Source: Citreicella sp. C3M06 (GTDB lineage: Bacteria > Pseudomonadota > Alphaproteobacteria > Rhodobacterales > Rhodobacteraceae). Taken from it: a stretch of DNA of 64,000 bases. Under the pieces are notes generated by a model. It searched no databases. It was not told where the DNA came from and was given only the letters and a program-made list of their open reading frames with translations. The stretch's first letter is position 1, and each line of letters starts with the position of its first letter. The position numbers were made by a program, and so were the translations under genes. The stretch lies in contig NZ_JAHKQA010000047.1 in the NCBI RefSeq assembly GCF_018860705.1, positions 1 to 64,000 on the forward strand, given 5' to 3'. Of the stretch, positions 53,482 to 62,629 are shown piece by piece.

Positions 53482-53597
53482 GCAGGGCGGTTATCCCGGA
53501 ATGCGCGGCAGGCGCAGCCGGATCAGCCTGTCAGTCCGGGCAGGGCAAAGGGGCGCGGCACCTCATCGTGATACCGCGACGGTGCTGGGGGGCAGGG

Positions 53598-54770
53598 TTA
53601 CGCGATCTCTCCGGCAAAGACGCGGTGTTTCAAAGGGTTGAAGCCGATGCGCGCCACCAGCTGCGCGGCGCTGTCGGCGTTCCACAGGCAGAAATCGGCG
53701 GCCATGCCGGGCGCGATCACCCCCACATCCGCCAGCCCCAGCGCCTGCGCGCCAACGCTGGTCACCCCGGCGAGGCATTCCGGCACCGTCATGCGAAACA
53801 GCGTCGCGCCCATGTTCATGGTCAGCAACAGCGAGGTCAGCGGCGAGGTGCCGGGGTTGCAATCGGTGGCCAGCGCCATCGGCACCCCCGCCTCGCGGAA
53901 GGCCTGCACCGGGGGCAGGCGGGTTTCGCGCAGCATGTAGAAGGCGCCGGGCAGCAGCACCGCGACGGTGCCAGCCTTGGCCAGCGCGCTGGCGTCAGGC
54001 CCGGCGGCGTATTCGACATGATCCACCGACAGCGCCCCGTGCCGCGCCGCCATCCGGCAGCCGCCCTGACGCGACAGCTGCTCGGCATGAAGCTTGACCG
54101 GCAGGCCCAGATCGGCGGCGCGCTCGAACAGCGGCTCCAGCTCTTCGGTGCTAAACGCGATGCTTTCGCAGAACCCGTCCACCGCGTCGACCAGCCCGTC
54201 TGCATGGGCGCGGTTCAGCCCTTCGATGCAGATGTCATCGATATAGGCGGCGCGATCGGTGGTGCCAGCGGGCAGGGCGTGGGCAGCAAGCCACGTGGTC
54301 ACCACCCGCACCCGGCGCTCGCTCGCAAGGCGGCGGGCGGCGCGCAGCATCCGCAATTCGGTTTCGATCTCAAGCCCGTAGCCGGATTTCACCTCGATGG
54401 TGGTGACGCCCTCGGCCAGCAGCGCATCGAGCCGGGGCAGGGCCTGCTCTAGCAGATCATCCTCGCTCAGCGCCCGCGTCGCGGCGACGGTCGCGGCGAT
54501 GCCGCCGCCCTCGCGGGCGATTTTCTCATAGCTTGCGCCTTCGAGCCGCAGTTCGAATTCGCGCGCCCTGTCGCCGCCATGGATGATATGGGTGTGGCAA
54601 TCCACCAGCCCCGGCGTCATCAGCGCGCCGCCGCAATCGACAACGTGGTCCGCCTTGAGGCCGGAGCCGACGGCGGTGATGCGCCCGTTTTCGGTCACCA
54701 CGTCGAGCGGCTCGGCGGTGACGCCGTCTTTCCCGGTCACCACCTGTGCATTTGTCCACAGCGTCTGCAT
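53598..54770 (-). CDS. hutI: imidazolonepropionase
   Basis: A 390-residue amidohydrolase-superfamily enzyme opening the imidazolone ring (third step of histidine degradation). Metal ligands HTH are in GLVDCHTHIIHGGDRAREFELRLEG. VKSGYGLEIETELRMLRAARRL, PVKLHAEQLSRQGG, DHVEYAAG and ATDCNPGTSPLTSLLLTMNMG complete the family pattern. ATG 54770 is divergent from hutF across a 78-base region with a TATAGAC core. Confidence 0.95.
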   Translation of the reverse strand: MQTLWTNAQVVTGKDGVTAEPLDVVTENGRITAVGSGLKADHVVDCGGALMTPGLVDCHTHIIHGGDRAREFELRLEGASYEKIAREGGGIAATVAATRALSEDDLLEQALPRLDALLAEGVTTIEVKSGYGLEIETELRMLRAARRLASERRVRVVTTWLAAHALPAGTTDRAAYIDDICIEGLNRAHADGLVDAVDGFCESIAFSTEELEPLFERAADLGLPVKLHAEQLSRQGGCRMAARHGALSVDHVEYAAGPDASALAKAGTVAVLLPGAFYMLRETRLPPVQAFREAGVPMALATDCNPGTSPLTSLLLTMNMGATLFRMTVPECLAGVTSVGAQALGLADVGVIAPGMAADFCLWNADSAAQLVARIGFNPLKHRVFAGEIA

Positions 54771-54848
54771 CGCTCTGCCTTCCCTTGAGGGTTCGATAAA
54801 TATAGACTTTTTGCAGGCAGGCGGAGAAGCCCGCAAGGGGAGAGCAGC

Positions 54849-56165
54849 ATGAAGATCGAGGCAAAGCGGGCATTGCTGCCCGATGGCTGGGCGGAAAACA
54901 TCTGCGTGACGGTGGCGGATGGGGTCATCGCCGATGTCGGGCCGGGCAGCGGAACCGGGGTCGATGCGCTGCTGCCCGGCGGGCAGAACCTGCACAGCCA
55001 TGCCTTTCAACGCGGCTTTGCCGGCATGACCGAAACCCGCGGGCCGGGGCAGGACAGCTTCTGGACATGGCGCGAGATGATGTACCGCTTTGCGCTTGGC
55101 CTTGATCCCGAGGGCATGATGGCGATCGCCGAGATGGCCTATATCGAGATGCTCGAAGCCGGTTACACCCGCGTTGGCGAATTTCACTACCTGCATCACG
55201 GCCCTGACGGGCGGCCCTATGCCGACCCCGCCGAGATGTCGGCGCGGATCTTTGCGGCGGCGTCGGAAACCGGGATCCGGCTGACCCATCTGCCGGTGTT
55301 CTATGCCCATGGCGGCTTTGGCCGGGCGCAAGCGGGGGGCGGGCAAAAGCGGTTCCTGCACGGGCTGGAGGCGTTTGCCGCGCTGGTGGCGCGCTGCGAC
55401 GGGCTGGCGCGGCCCGGCGATGTGGTGGGCTATGCGCCCCATTCGCTGCGCGCCGCCGATGCCGATGATCTGGCCGCACTGGCCGAGGCGCTGCCCGGCC
55501 GCCCGGTGCATATCCATGTCGCCGAACAGATGCGCGAGGTCGAGGATTGCCTTGCCATCTTCAACCGCCGCCCGGTGGAATTGCTTTATGAAATCGCCGA
55601 TGTCGGCCCGCGCTGGTGCCTGATCCATGCCACGCATCTGGCGGCAGAGGAAATCGCGCTGATCGCCCGCTCGGGCGCGGTGGCGGGGCTATGCCCGGTG
55701 ACCGAGGCCAACCTTGGCGATGGCATTTTTCCGGCGCAGGCGTTCCTTGGGCAGGGCGGGCGCTTTGGCATCGGCACCGACAGCAACATCCGCATCCGGC
55801 TGGACGAGGAATTGCGCCTGCTGGAATACGGCCAGCGCCTGACCCACCGGGCGCGCAACCTGCTGACCGATGGCGGCGGCGTCGGCACGCGGCTTTATGC
55901 GCGGGCGCTGAGCGGCGGCACGCAGGCGCTTGGCGCGCCAGCGGCGCAGATCGCGCCGGGCGCACCGGCAGATCTGGTGGCGCTGTCCGATCCGCTCGGG
56001 TTGGGCGAAGGGCTGATCGAACGCTGGATGTTCGGCAATGACGGTGCGGTCAGCGACGTCTGGGTCGCCGGGCGGCAGGTGGTGACAGAGGGTCGCCACA
56101 TCGCCCGCGAGCGCGTGGCCGAGGCCTTTGCCCGCACCGTGCGGCGGGTGGTGGCTGAGGCCTGA
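54849..56165 (+). CDS. hutF: formimidoylglutamate deiminase
   Basis: A 438-residue amidohydrolase converting N-formimino-L-glutamate to N-formylglutamate (five-step pathway). Landmarks are LLPGGQNLHSHAFQRGFAGMTETRG with the metal-binding HSH, AGYTRVGEFHYLHHGPDGRPYADP, VYAPHSLRA-like VGYAPHSLRAADADDL, HIHVAEQ, LIHATHLAAEEIALIARSGAVAGLCPVTEANLGDG and FGIGTDSNIRIRLDEELRLLEYGQRL. Presence of hutF implies hutG (formylglutamate hydrolase) elsewhere. Seven bases separate its stop from the convergent lacI stop. Confidence 0.95.
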   Translation: MKIEAKRALLPDGWAENICVTVADGVIADVGPGSGTGVDALLPGGQNLHSHAFQRGFAGMTETRGPGQDSFWTWREMMYRFALGLDPEGMMAIAEMAYIEMLEAGYTRVGEFHYLHHGPDGRPYADPAEMSARIFAAASETGIRLTHLPVFYAHGGFGRAQAGGGQKRFLHGLEAFAALVARCDGLARPGDVVGYAPHSLRAADADDLAALAEALPGRPVHIHVAEQMREVEDCLAIFNRRPVELLYEIADVGPRWCLIHATHLAAEEIALIARSGAVAGLCPVTEANLGDGIFPAQAFLGQGGRFGIGTDSNIRIRLDEELRLLEYGQRLTHRARNLLTDGGGVGTRLYARALSGGTQALGAPAAQIAPGAPADLVALSDPLGLGEGLIERWMFGNDGAVSDVWVAGRQVVTEGRHIARERVAEAFARTVRRVVAEA

Positions 56166-56172
56166 GCGCGCT

Positions 56173-57174
56173 TTACAGCTGGTCGCGGATCGCCGGGGCC
56201 ACGCTGCTGCGTTCGACCAGCGACACCGGCAACAGCACCCGGCGCGGCGTGCTGCCCGCGCCGCGCTCGATCGCCGTCAGCGTGGCCTCGGTCAGGGTTT
56301 CCAGCGATTGGCGGATGGTGGTCAGCCCATGGCTGGCCCAGTCCGACACTGGCGCATCGTCAAAGCCGATGACCGACAGATCGCCCGGCACCTTGCGCCC
56401 CATTTCGGCGCGGGCGGTGTTCAGCACCCCAAGGGCCAGCTCGTCGGTGACGCCGAAGATGCCGTCGATGCCCGGCTTTGCCAGCAGCGCGCGGGCGGCG
56501 GCGCAGCCGGTTTCGTAGCTGTTTGGGCCTTGGGTCCAGCGGGTGACGGAGCGGCCCGCCTGCGCCATCTCGGCGCAGAAGGCCTCGGCGCGGTCCTGCT
56601 TGGCACTGGTGCGCGAGGCGGAAATCACCACGGCGACGCGTCGGCACCCCGCCGCGATCAGGCGACGCGCCGCGATGCGCCCGCCGCTGGCGCTGTCGGC
56701 AAGGATCAGATCGGCTGGCAGGCCCTCGGGCGGGGCGGGCCTGCCGATCAGCACCATATGCGCGCCGTTGCGGGCGCACAGGCGGATCAGCTCTTCGGGC
56801 GCCGCACCGGACAGCAGCACCACCGAACGCACGCGATAATCGAGCAGCGCCGCAAGGTCTCCGTTGCCGCCGCTGTTGAGCAGCAGGCATTGCAGCCCGC
56901 GCCGTTGCAGTCCGGCGCTCAGCGCATCGAGCTGCGCCGAGATATAGGGGTTGCCCAGATTGCCCCCGACCACGCCCACCAGATCCGAGCGGGTCTGGTG
57001 CAGCGTGCGCGCCAGCCGGTTGACGCGGTAGCCAAGCGCGTCGGCGGCCTCGTGAATGCGCTCGCGGGCGGTCTGCGACACCTGCGCGCCGGGGGTAAAG
57101 GCGCGCGACACCGCTGAGCGCGACACCCCTGCCAGCCGCGCCACATCGGCAGCCGAGACAAAGCGGCGGCTCAT
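56173..57174 (-). CDS. LacI-family transcriptional regulator
   Basis: A 333-residue LacI/GalR regulator. The N-terminal helix-turn-helix reads SAADVARLAGVSRSAVSRAFTPGAQVSQTARERIHEAADALGYRVNRLARTL. The periplasmic-binding-like domain has VGVVGGNLGNPYISAQLDALSAGL, FGVTDELALGVLNTARAEMG and VIGFDDAPVSDWASHGLTTIRQS. Its start overlaps the phosphatase stop by four bases, so it is the last gene of the ABC-hydrolase operon and probably controls it through the palindrome at 62630. The ligand may be a sugar- or polyol-phosphate, which is a guess. Confidence 0.92.
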   Translation of the reverse strand: MSRRFVSAADVARLAGVSRSAVSRAFTPGAQVSQTARERIHEAADALGYRVNRLARTLHQTRSDLVGVVGGNLGNPYISAQLDALSAGLQRRGLQCLLLNSGGNGDLAALLDYRVRSVVLLSGAAPEELIRLCARNGAHMVLIGRPAPPEGLPADLILADSASGGRIAARRLIAAGCRRVAVVISASRTSAKQDRAEAFCAEMAQAGRSVTRWTQGPNSYETGCAAARALLAKPGIDGIFGVTDELALGVLNTARAEMGRKVPGDLSVIGFDDAPVSDWASHGLTTIRQSLETLTEATLTAIERGAGSTPRRVLLPVSLVERSSVAPAIRDQL

Positions 57175-57743
57175 CGCAGCAGGCCTTGCGCCAGCACCTC
57201 GCGGGCCAGCGCGATCATCGGCGGCAGCGGGTAGCTGTCATCCTGCCCGCGCAGCGCACGCATCGCGTCCAGCGCGCTGTCGAGCGAGGGATAGCGTGCG
57301 CGTTGGCGCCAGTGCAGCCACAGCGCCAGCACCCCGACCGAGCGCGACCGCCCGCCCCGGCAATGCACCAGCAACCCGCCGCGCCGATGCCCCGGGTAAT
57401 GCGGCTTGCCAGCGGTGTAGCACTGGGCCAGCCCGTCGATCAGCATCACTGCGGCGGCAAGCGTTTGCGGCGCATTGCCCGGCCCGTCGATCATGCCGAT
57501 CTGGTAGCGCCGCATATGGGTGCCATCGGGCAGGATCAGCGGCCCGGGAAAGATGTTCATCGCAAGGTTCACCGAGCCGGTGATGCCAGCTTGCGCCAGC
57601 GCCGGGGCATCCTCGGCGGCGGTCAGGTTGCCCAGCCACAGGGCGCTGAGGCCGGGGGTCTGCGTGTCCGGAACCGCGAACAGCAGCGGGGTTTCATCTT
57701 CGGCGCGCTCAAGGGCCGGGGTGTTGCTTGGCAGGAAATGCAT
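57171..57743 (-). CDS. tyrosine/dual-specificity phosphatase family protein
   Basis: A 190-residue protein with the Cys-phosphatase loop LLVHCRGGRSRSVGVLALWL (HCX5R, near residues 126-133) and a likely acid Asp in GMIDGPGNAPQTL. The fold resembles dual-specificity or phosphoinositide-type phosphatases (ALWLGNLTAAEDAPALAQAGITGSVNLA is the DSP N-terminal pattern). No signal peptide, so cytoplasmic. It sits three bases after the MBL hydrolase and overlaps lacI, suggesting it removes phosphate from the imported or processed compound rather than from proteins. Confidence 0.82.
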   Translation of the reverse strand: MHFLPSNTPALERAEDETPLLFAVPDTQTPGLSALWLGNLTAAEDAPALAQAGITGSVNLAMNIFPGPLILPDGTHMRRYQIGMIDGPGNAPQTLAAAVMLIDGLAQCYTAGKPHYPGHRRGGLLVHCRGGRSRSVGVLALWLHWRQRARYPSLDSALDAMRALRGQDDSYPLPPMIALAREVLAQGLLR

Positions 57744-57746
57744 GGA

Positions 57747-58814
57747 TCAGACCTCTAGACTGCTGTCTTGGCACAGGCGCGCCCCCAGCGCCTGCGACAG
57801 GCGCGGTGCCTGCGCCAGATCGACAAAGGCGGGCAGGATGCGGCGGGCACCGGTTTGTTCGGCAAGGGAAAGGATGTCGCGCAGCCTTGGGTGAACGTTC
57901 CAGCCGCTCCACTGCGCGCGGCCGCTGTCGATCATCGCCCATGCCGGGCTGCTGCGCGGCACATGGCTGGAAAACACGAAGCGAAAGCCGGGGGTGTTGC
58001 GCAGCGCCGCCGGAAGCCCGCGTTCGGCATTGGGGCCGGTGGCGATGATGATGTCGCGCGGGCTAGCCGTGGCTGGCGAGACGGTGTCGGGGCGGGTGCC
58101 GGTAAGACGGGCGCAGTCGTCGGCCACCTCGGCGCAGGTTTTTACGCTGAGGCCACGCGCGCTGAGCGCCGTCACCATGTCGGCGCCGCGCCCATGCGGC
58201 GGGCAGGGCAGGATCGCCCCGTCGGCGCAAAGGCTGGCCAAGGCGTCGATCTGGCCGCGCAGGGCCTCGTCGCGATCGCCGTAAGAGGCATCGGCAATCA
58301 CCACCTCGGCCCTCGGGAAGGGATCGCAGGGCAGCAGCGGCGCCTCGACGCTGAAATCGCCGGTATAGAGCAGCCCGCCACGGGTTGGCAGCCGCATCCA
58401 GATGCCGCCGGGCGCGTGACCGGATCGGCCAAGCAGCAGCGGCAGGCCCAGCACCTCGGCCTCGCCCTGTTCGGGCAGGGCGTGGGCGGCGGGCAGGCGC
58501 TGGCCGAGCTGGCGCAGGGTTTCGGCGCTGGCAAACACCGGGGGGCTGCCGATCTCGGGCAGGCGATCCAGCCCGCCTGCGTGGTCTTCATGGGCGTGGC
58601 TCAGGATCACCGCGTCGATCCTGCCAGCGCCGCTCAGGTCCGGGCGCTCGCCCGCCTCCAGCCCATCGCCCAGATCCAGCAGCAGGCGGCGGCCCTCCAG
58701 TTCGAGCAGGAAGACGGCGGCGCTTTTGCGGCCCATGCCGCTGAGCGCGGTCAGGCGGGCGTTTGCAGCCGCGCTCTGCGGTGCGGGCGCTGAAAATGCG
58801 GTCAGTCCCGCCAT
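57747..58814 (-). CDS. MBL-fold metallo-hydrolase (beta-CASP/RNase J-like)
   Basis: A 355-residue metallo-beta-lactamase-fold protein. The HxHxDH zinc motif is in VILSHAHEDHAGGLDRLPEIG (near residues 71-84). The later His and Asp ligands are likely in LGRSGHAPGGIW and LLYTGDFSVEAPLLP, followed by a beta-CASP-like ILPCPPHGRGADMVTAL and FVFSSHVPRSSP. RNase J/CPSF-type relatives are nucleases, but the operon context (uptake ABC, small phosphatase) favours a small-molecule phosphodiesterase. It starts 13 bases inside the permease gene (58802-58814 overlap), so is tightly coupled. Confidence 0.8.
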   Translation of the reverse strand: MAGLTAFSAPAPQSAAANARLTALSGMGRKSAAVFLLELEGRRLLLDLGDGLEAGERPDLSGAGRIDAVILSHAHEDHAGGLDRLPEIGSPPVFASAETLRQLGQRLPAAHALPEQGEAEVLGLPLLLGRSGHAPGGIWMRLPTRGGLLYTGDFSVEAPLLPCDPFPRAEVVIADASYGDRDEALRGQIDALASLCADGAILPCPPHGRGADMVTALSARGLSVKTCAEVADDCARLTGTRPDTVSPATASPRDIIIATGPNAERGLPAALRNTPGFRFVFSSHVPRSSPAWAMIDSGRAQWSGWNVHPRLRDILSLAEQTGARRILPAFVDLAQAPRLSQALGARLCQDSSLEV

Positions 58815-60538
58815 GGCAACACTCCTTCGGGCAGGCGTCGCCCCAGCAGCAGGCTTAGCCCCATCAGCGCCAGCACCAGCGCCACCATCAGGCAGCCCAC
58901 GGCGGCGGCGAGGGTCGAAGAGCCTGCCTCGTCGAGAAAGATGATCATCGGCCCGATGGTCTGCGCGCGCGATGACACCAGCAGCACCGAGGTCTGGATC
59001 TCGTTGATCGCGGTCATGAACACGAGGATCGCGGCGGCCATCACCGAGGGCGCCAGCGAGGGCAGCACCACGTCGCGCAGCCGCGCAAAGATGCCCGCCC
59101 CGGCCAGCTGCGCCGCCTCGTCTAGGCCGCGCTCGATCTGGGCATAGCCGCCAAGGATTGGCCGCAGCGCGAGGGCGAGGAAATTTGACAGGTAGGCGGC
59201 AAAGATCACCCAGACCGTGCCGTACAGCCCGGTGCCGATGAACGGCAGGGGGCGCAGGAAGAACAGGATCATCGCCACGCCGATGATGATGCCCGGCAGC
59301 GCATAGGCCAGCTCGGAGGCGACAGCCAGCGCCCGCGCCACCCAGCCGGGCCGCCAGCACAGCACATAGCCAAGCGCCACCGCCACCGGGATCAGCACCG
59401 CCACCGTGCCCAGCGTCAGCAGCAGCGAGGTGCCAAAGGCCTGACGGATGCCATCGTGGTGAAACAGCGCGTTGCTGAAATTTTCCAGCGTCACCGTGTC
59501 GCGCGTCAGCGGCTGGCCGACGCCGCGCACCAGCGCCGTGCCCAGCAGCGCCGACAGCGGCAGCGCAAGACAGGCCAGCAGATAGGCCCAGGCCGTGGCC
59601 TCGATCGGCAGCCGCCAGCGCCCCAGCGCGCGGCGCGGCGGGCGGCGGGTGGCATCGACGCGCTGGTCGCTGCGCCGCCCAAGCCATGCGGTCAGCGCCA
59701 TGCCTAGCACCGTCAGCCCGGCCAGCAACAGCGCCAGCAGCGCCATGTCATTGAGCGCCGAGGAGCCATAGGAATTGAGCTGCCGGTAAATCAGTGTGAT
59801 CAGCGTCGGCACGCGGGCGGGGATGCCCAGCATCGCCTGAATGCCGAAATTGCCAATCGACGAGACAAAGGCCAGCGCCGCCCCGGCAAAGATCCCGCCC
59901 CGCGCCAGTGGCAAAACGATGTCGCGGATCAGTGGAAAGCCGCGCGCGCCCTGCGCCTGCGCCGCCTCGAGCATCGACGAGGGCACCCGGTAGAGGCTCG
60001 CGCGCACCGACAGGAACACCAGAGGCGCGTTATACAGCCCGAGCAACAGGATGATGCCGCCCATGGAATACAGCGGATGGCGGGTGCCCGCAGGCAGCGC
60101 AAGGCCAAGCGGGCCAAGGATCGGAGAGGCGGGCGAAAACGCCTGAATCCACGCCAGCGCAATGACTTGCGGCGGGATCATCAAGGGGAGCACGAAGCCG
60201 AAAACCCACAGCGTGCGCGCCCGCATGTCGCTGAGTGCGCTCAGCAGCGCCGCCAGCGTGCCGACGACGGTGGCCAGCAGCGTCGCGGCGATGGAAATCC
60301 ATATTGTGTTGAGCGTCGCTTCGAAGATCCGGCGATTGCCGAGGATCTCGACGATGCGCGTCGCGTCAAACACGCCCTTGGGGAACAGCGCCGCATAGGC
60401 CAGCCGGCCCAGCGGCAGGATCGACAGCGCGCCCACGAACAAGGCCAGCGCGATCAGCAGGCCGCGCTCGCCGCGCAGGGCTGCCGGCAGACGAAGCGCC
60501 CGCAGGGGGCGCTTCGCAAGGCTATGTGCGAGGGGCAC
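58802..60538 (-). CDS. ABC transporter permease, fused double-domain (iron/AEP/spermidine type)
   Basis: A 578-residue permease with about twelve membrane segments in two homologous halves. Each half has an EAA-type loop: SSMLEAAQAQGARGFPLIRDIVLPLARGGIF and GLDEAAQLAGAGIFARLRDVVLPSLAPSVM. Two-domain permeases of this layout serve ferric iron (FbpB/AfuB), 2-aminoethylphosphonate and other systems. It follows the binding-protein gene by four bases. Confidence 0.9.
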   Translation of the reverse strand: MPLAHSLAKRPLRALRLPAALRGERGLLIALALFVGALSILPLGRLAYAALFPKGVFDATRIVEILGNRRIFEATLNTIWISIAATLLATVVGTLAALLSALSDMRARTLWVFGFVLPLMIPPQVIALAWIQAFSPASPILGPLGLALPAGTRHPLYSMGGIILLLGLYNAPLVFLSVRASLYRVPSSMLEAAQAQGARGFPLIRDIVLPLARGGIFAGAALAFVSSIGNFGIQAMLGIPARVPTLITLIYRQLNSYGSSALNDMALLALLLAGLTVLGMALTAWLGRRSDQRVDATRRPPRRALGRWRLPIEATAWAYLLACLALPLSALLGTALVRGVGQPLTRDTVTLENFSNALFHHDGIRQAFGTSLLLTLGTVAVLIPVAVALGYVLCWRPGWVARALAVASELAYALPGIIIGVAMILFFLRPLPFIGTGLYGTVWVIFAAYLSNFLALALRPILGGYAQIERGLDEAAQLAGAGIFARLRDVVLPSLAPSVMAAAILVFMTAINEIQTSVLLVSSRAQTIGPMIIFLDEAGSSTLAAAVGCLMVALVLALMGLSLLLGRRLPEGVLPWRD

Positions 60539-60542
60539 CTGA

Positions 60543-61508
60543 TCAGAGCCCGAAGATATCGGCGAACTTGGCGCGCACGTCTTCGTTGGACTTCACCGCC
60601 GCGTCGGCATCGTAGCCAAGCAGGGTCATGTCTTCGAGCGCGGGAAAGCCTTCGGGCGCGGCGACGCCGGGCAGCAGCGGCAGGTTGCCTTGTTCGGCGA
60701 CCAGCTTCTGGGCCTCTTCCGAGAGCAGGAAGTCGATGAACAGCTTGGCTTCTTCCGGGTGCTCGGTGCTGGCCATGATCGCGGCGGGTTCGGTGATGAA
60801 GCTGACGCCATCGTCAGGCACGATGTAATCGACGGGCGAGCCGTCGGCCTTGGCGCGCAGGGCGTTGCCATCGACGATCAGCGCGTATTTGACCATGCCG
60901 GTGGCGACGGCGTTGGTCGCCGGGCCGTTGCCGCCCTCGGGCACGATGTCCAGATCGTTCAGCCCTTCGTAGAACGCCCAGCCGATATCGGAATTGATCA
61001 GCGCGTGCAGGTGGTTCAGCGCGGCGCCCGAATACAGCGGCGAGGGCACGGCGATCTGGCCGCGGTTTTCTTCGCTCAGCAGCTCGGCCCATGTCGAGAC
61101 CGGCTCGGCGATGTTGGTGTTATAGGCGATGCCGGTGGTCAGCGCCTTGGTGCCAAAGAAGGTCATGTCGGGGTCATAGGTTTCGGGCGCATAGGCTTGG
61201 ATCGGCGCCTCGGGATAGGCCATCAGGTGGCCGCCGGCCTTCAGCTCGCCAAGGTTGATGACGTCGGCCACCAGCAGCACGTCGGGCTGGATCTGGCCGG
61301 CCTCGATTTCTGCGCGCATGACGTTCATCAGCGCCGAGGTGCCGTTGCGGGTCCATTCCACCTTGATGTCGGGATGGGCGGCCTCGAAGGCATCGACGGT
61401 CTGCTGGGCGGTCTCGGGGGCCTGGCTGGTATAGAGGGTGAGGGTGGTGTCGGCATAGGCGGCGCTGGAAAGCAGCGCGGCGGCAAGCGTCAGGGAGAGG
61501 CGCATCAT
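60543..61508 (-). CDS. ABC transporter substrate-binding protein (AfuA/PotD-like class)
   Basis: A 321-residue binding protein with a signal peptide (MRLSLTLAAALLSSAAYAD). The mature protein starts TTLTLYTSQAPETAQQTVDAFEAAHPDIKVEWTRNGTSALMNVM, typical of the ferric-iron/phosphonate/spermidine binding-protein class. The tandem tyrosines that coordinate Fe3+ in FbpA-like proteins are not evident (the C-terminal half has DGNALRAKADGSPVDYIVPDDGVSF), so an organic ligand is more likely than iron. It lies between ATPase and permease genes. Confidence 0.88.
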   Translation of the reverse strand: MMRLSLTLAAALLSSAAYADTTLTLYTSQAPETAQQTVDAFEAAHPDIKVEWTRNGTSALMNVMRAEIEAGQIQPDVLLVADVINLGELKAGGHLMAYPEAPIQAYAPETYDPDMTFFGTKALTTGIAYNTNIAEPVSTWAELLSEENRGQIAVPSPLYSGAALNHLHALINSDIGWAFYEGLNDLDIVPEGGNGPATNAVATGMVKYALIVDGNALRAKADGSPVDYIVPDDGVSFITEPAAIMASTEHPEEAKLFIDFLLSEEAQKLVAEQGNLPLLPGVAAPEGFPALEDMTLLGYDADAAVKSNEDVRAKFADIFGL

Positions 61509-61538
61509 GTCTGGCGTCCTTTTGTGGGGGAGAAAGTA

Positions 61539-62609
61539 TCAGGCGGCGGCGGGAAGCACCCAGCCGTCGCGCAGGGCGATGGTGATCCGCTGGCCCTGCG
61601 TCAGCGACGCGGGCGCAGGAATGTTGAGTGTGAACGGAATGTCGGCGCGCGGCCCGGCCATGACCTCGGCGCGCAGGAAGGCACCGCGATAGCTGGCGCG
61701 GATGACATGGGCGGGGATGCCCTCGGCCTCGGGCACAAGGTGCAGATCGCCGGGATGAAAGCTGACCCGCGCGCGGGGTTGGGCGCGCTGATCGGGTCGA
61801 CAGCGCAGCGGCGCGTTGCGCCCGAGCAGCTCGGCGCGGGCGCGCCCGGCGCCCATCGGCTCTAGGCTGCGCACGTCGATGACGCGGCCCTCGCCGATGA
61901 AATTCGCCACGGTCTCATCGGCCGGTTCGCTATACAGCGCGCGGGGCGCGGCGAATTGCAGGATGCGGCCCTTGTCCATCACCGCGATGCGATCGGCGAG
62001 GGCCAGCGCCTCGGATTGATCATGGGTGATGTAGAACATGGTGGCGCGCGATTGCGCATGGAAGCGGGCGAATTCCTCTTCGAGCGCGGCGCGCAGATGC
62101 ACGTCGAGATTGGCCAGCGGCTCGTCCAGCAGCACCACCCGGCTTTGCATCGCAAGGCAGCGCGCAAGGGCGACGCGCTGGCGCTGACCGCCCGACAGAT
62201 CGGCGGGGCGGCGATCGGCCAGCGGGCCAAGCTCGACGGTGTCGAGCACCTTTGCGACCCGCGCCGCGCGCTCGGCCTTGGCCAGACCGGCGATCTTCAG
62301 CCCGTAGGCGACGTTCTGCGCCACCGTCATATGCGGCCACAGCGCATAGTTCTGGAACACCACGCCGATGCCGCGATCTTCGGGGGGCGTATGGCGCCCC
62401 GGGCTGGAAACGGTCCGCCCACCAACGGCGATGGTCCCGGCGGACAGGCGTTCGAACCCGGCGAGACAGCGCAGCAGTGTGGTCTTGCCGCAGCCAGACG
62501 GCCCCAGCACGGCGACGAATTCGCCCTCGTTGATGGCCAGTGACACGTCGTGCAGCACCTGTGTGTTGCCGAAACGTTTGCCAAGAGTATCGATGCGAAT
62601 GTCGCTCAT
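61539..62609 (-). CDS. ABC transporter ATPase (FbpC/PotA class)
   Basis: A 356-residue ATPase. Walker A GPSGCGKTT is near residue 36, then VVFQNYALWPHMTVAQNVAYGL, signature LSGGQRQR, Walker B VVLLDEPLANLD and switch His in YITHDQSEALALADRIAVMDKG. A C-terminal TOBE-type regulatory domain extends from about residue 240. It is the first gene of the leftward operon; the ATG at 62609 lies 21 bases from a perfect 18-bp palindrome and has an AGGA upstream. Confidence 0.92.
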   Translation of the reverse strand: MSDIRIDTLGKRFGNTQVLHDVSLAINEGEFVAVLGPSGCGKTTLLRCLAGFERLSAGTIAVGGRTVSSPGRHTPPEDRGIGVVFQNYALWPHMTVAQNVAYGLKIAGLAKAERAARVAKVLDTVELGPLADRRPADLSGGQRQRVALARCLAMQSRVVLLDEPLANLDVHLRAALEEEFARFHAQSRATMFYITHDQSEALALADRIAVMDKGRILQFAAPRALYSEPADETVANFIGEGRVIDVRSLEPMGAGRARAELLGRNAPLRCRPDQRAQPRARVSFHPGDLHLVPEAEGIPAHVIRASYRGAFLRAEVMAGPRADIPFTLNIPAPASLTQGQRITIALRDGWVLPAAA

Positions 62610-62629
62610 CTGCCGGTCCTGTCCAAGGC

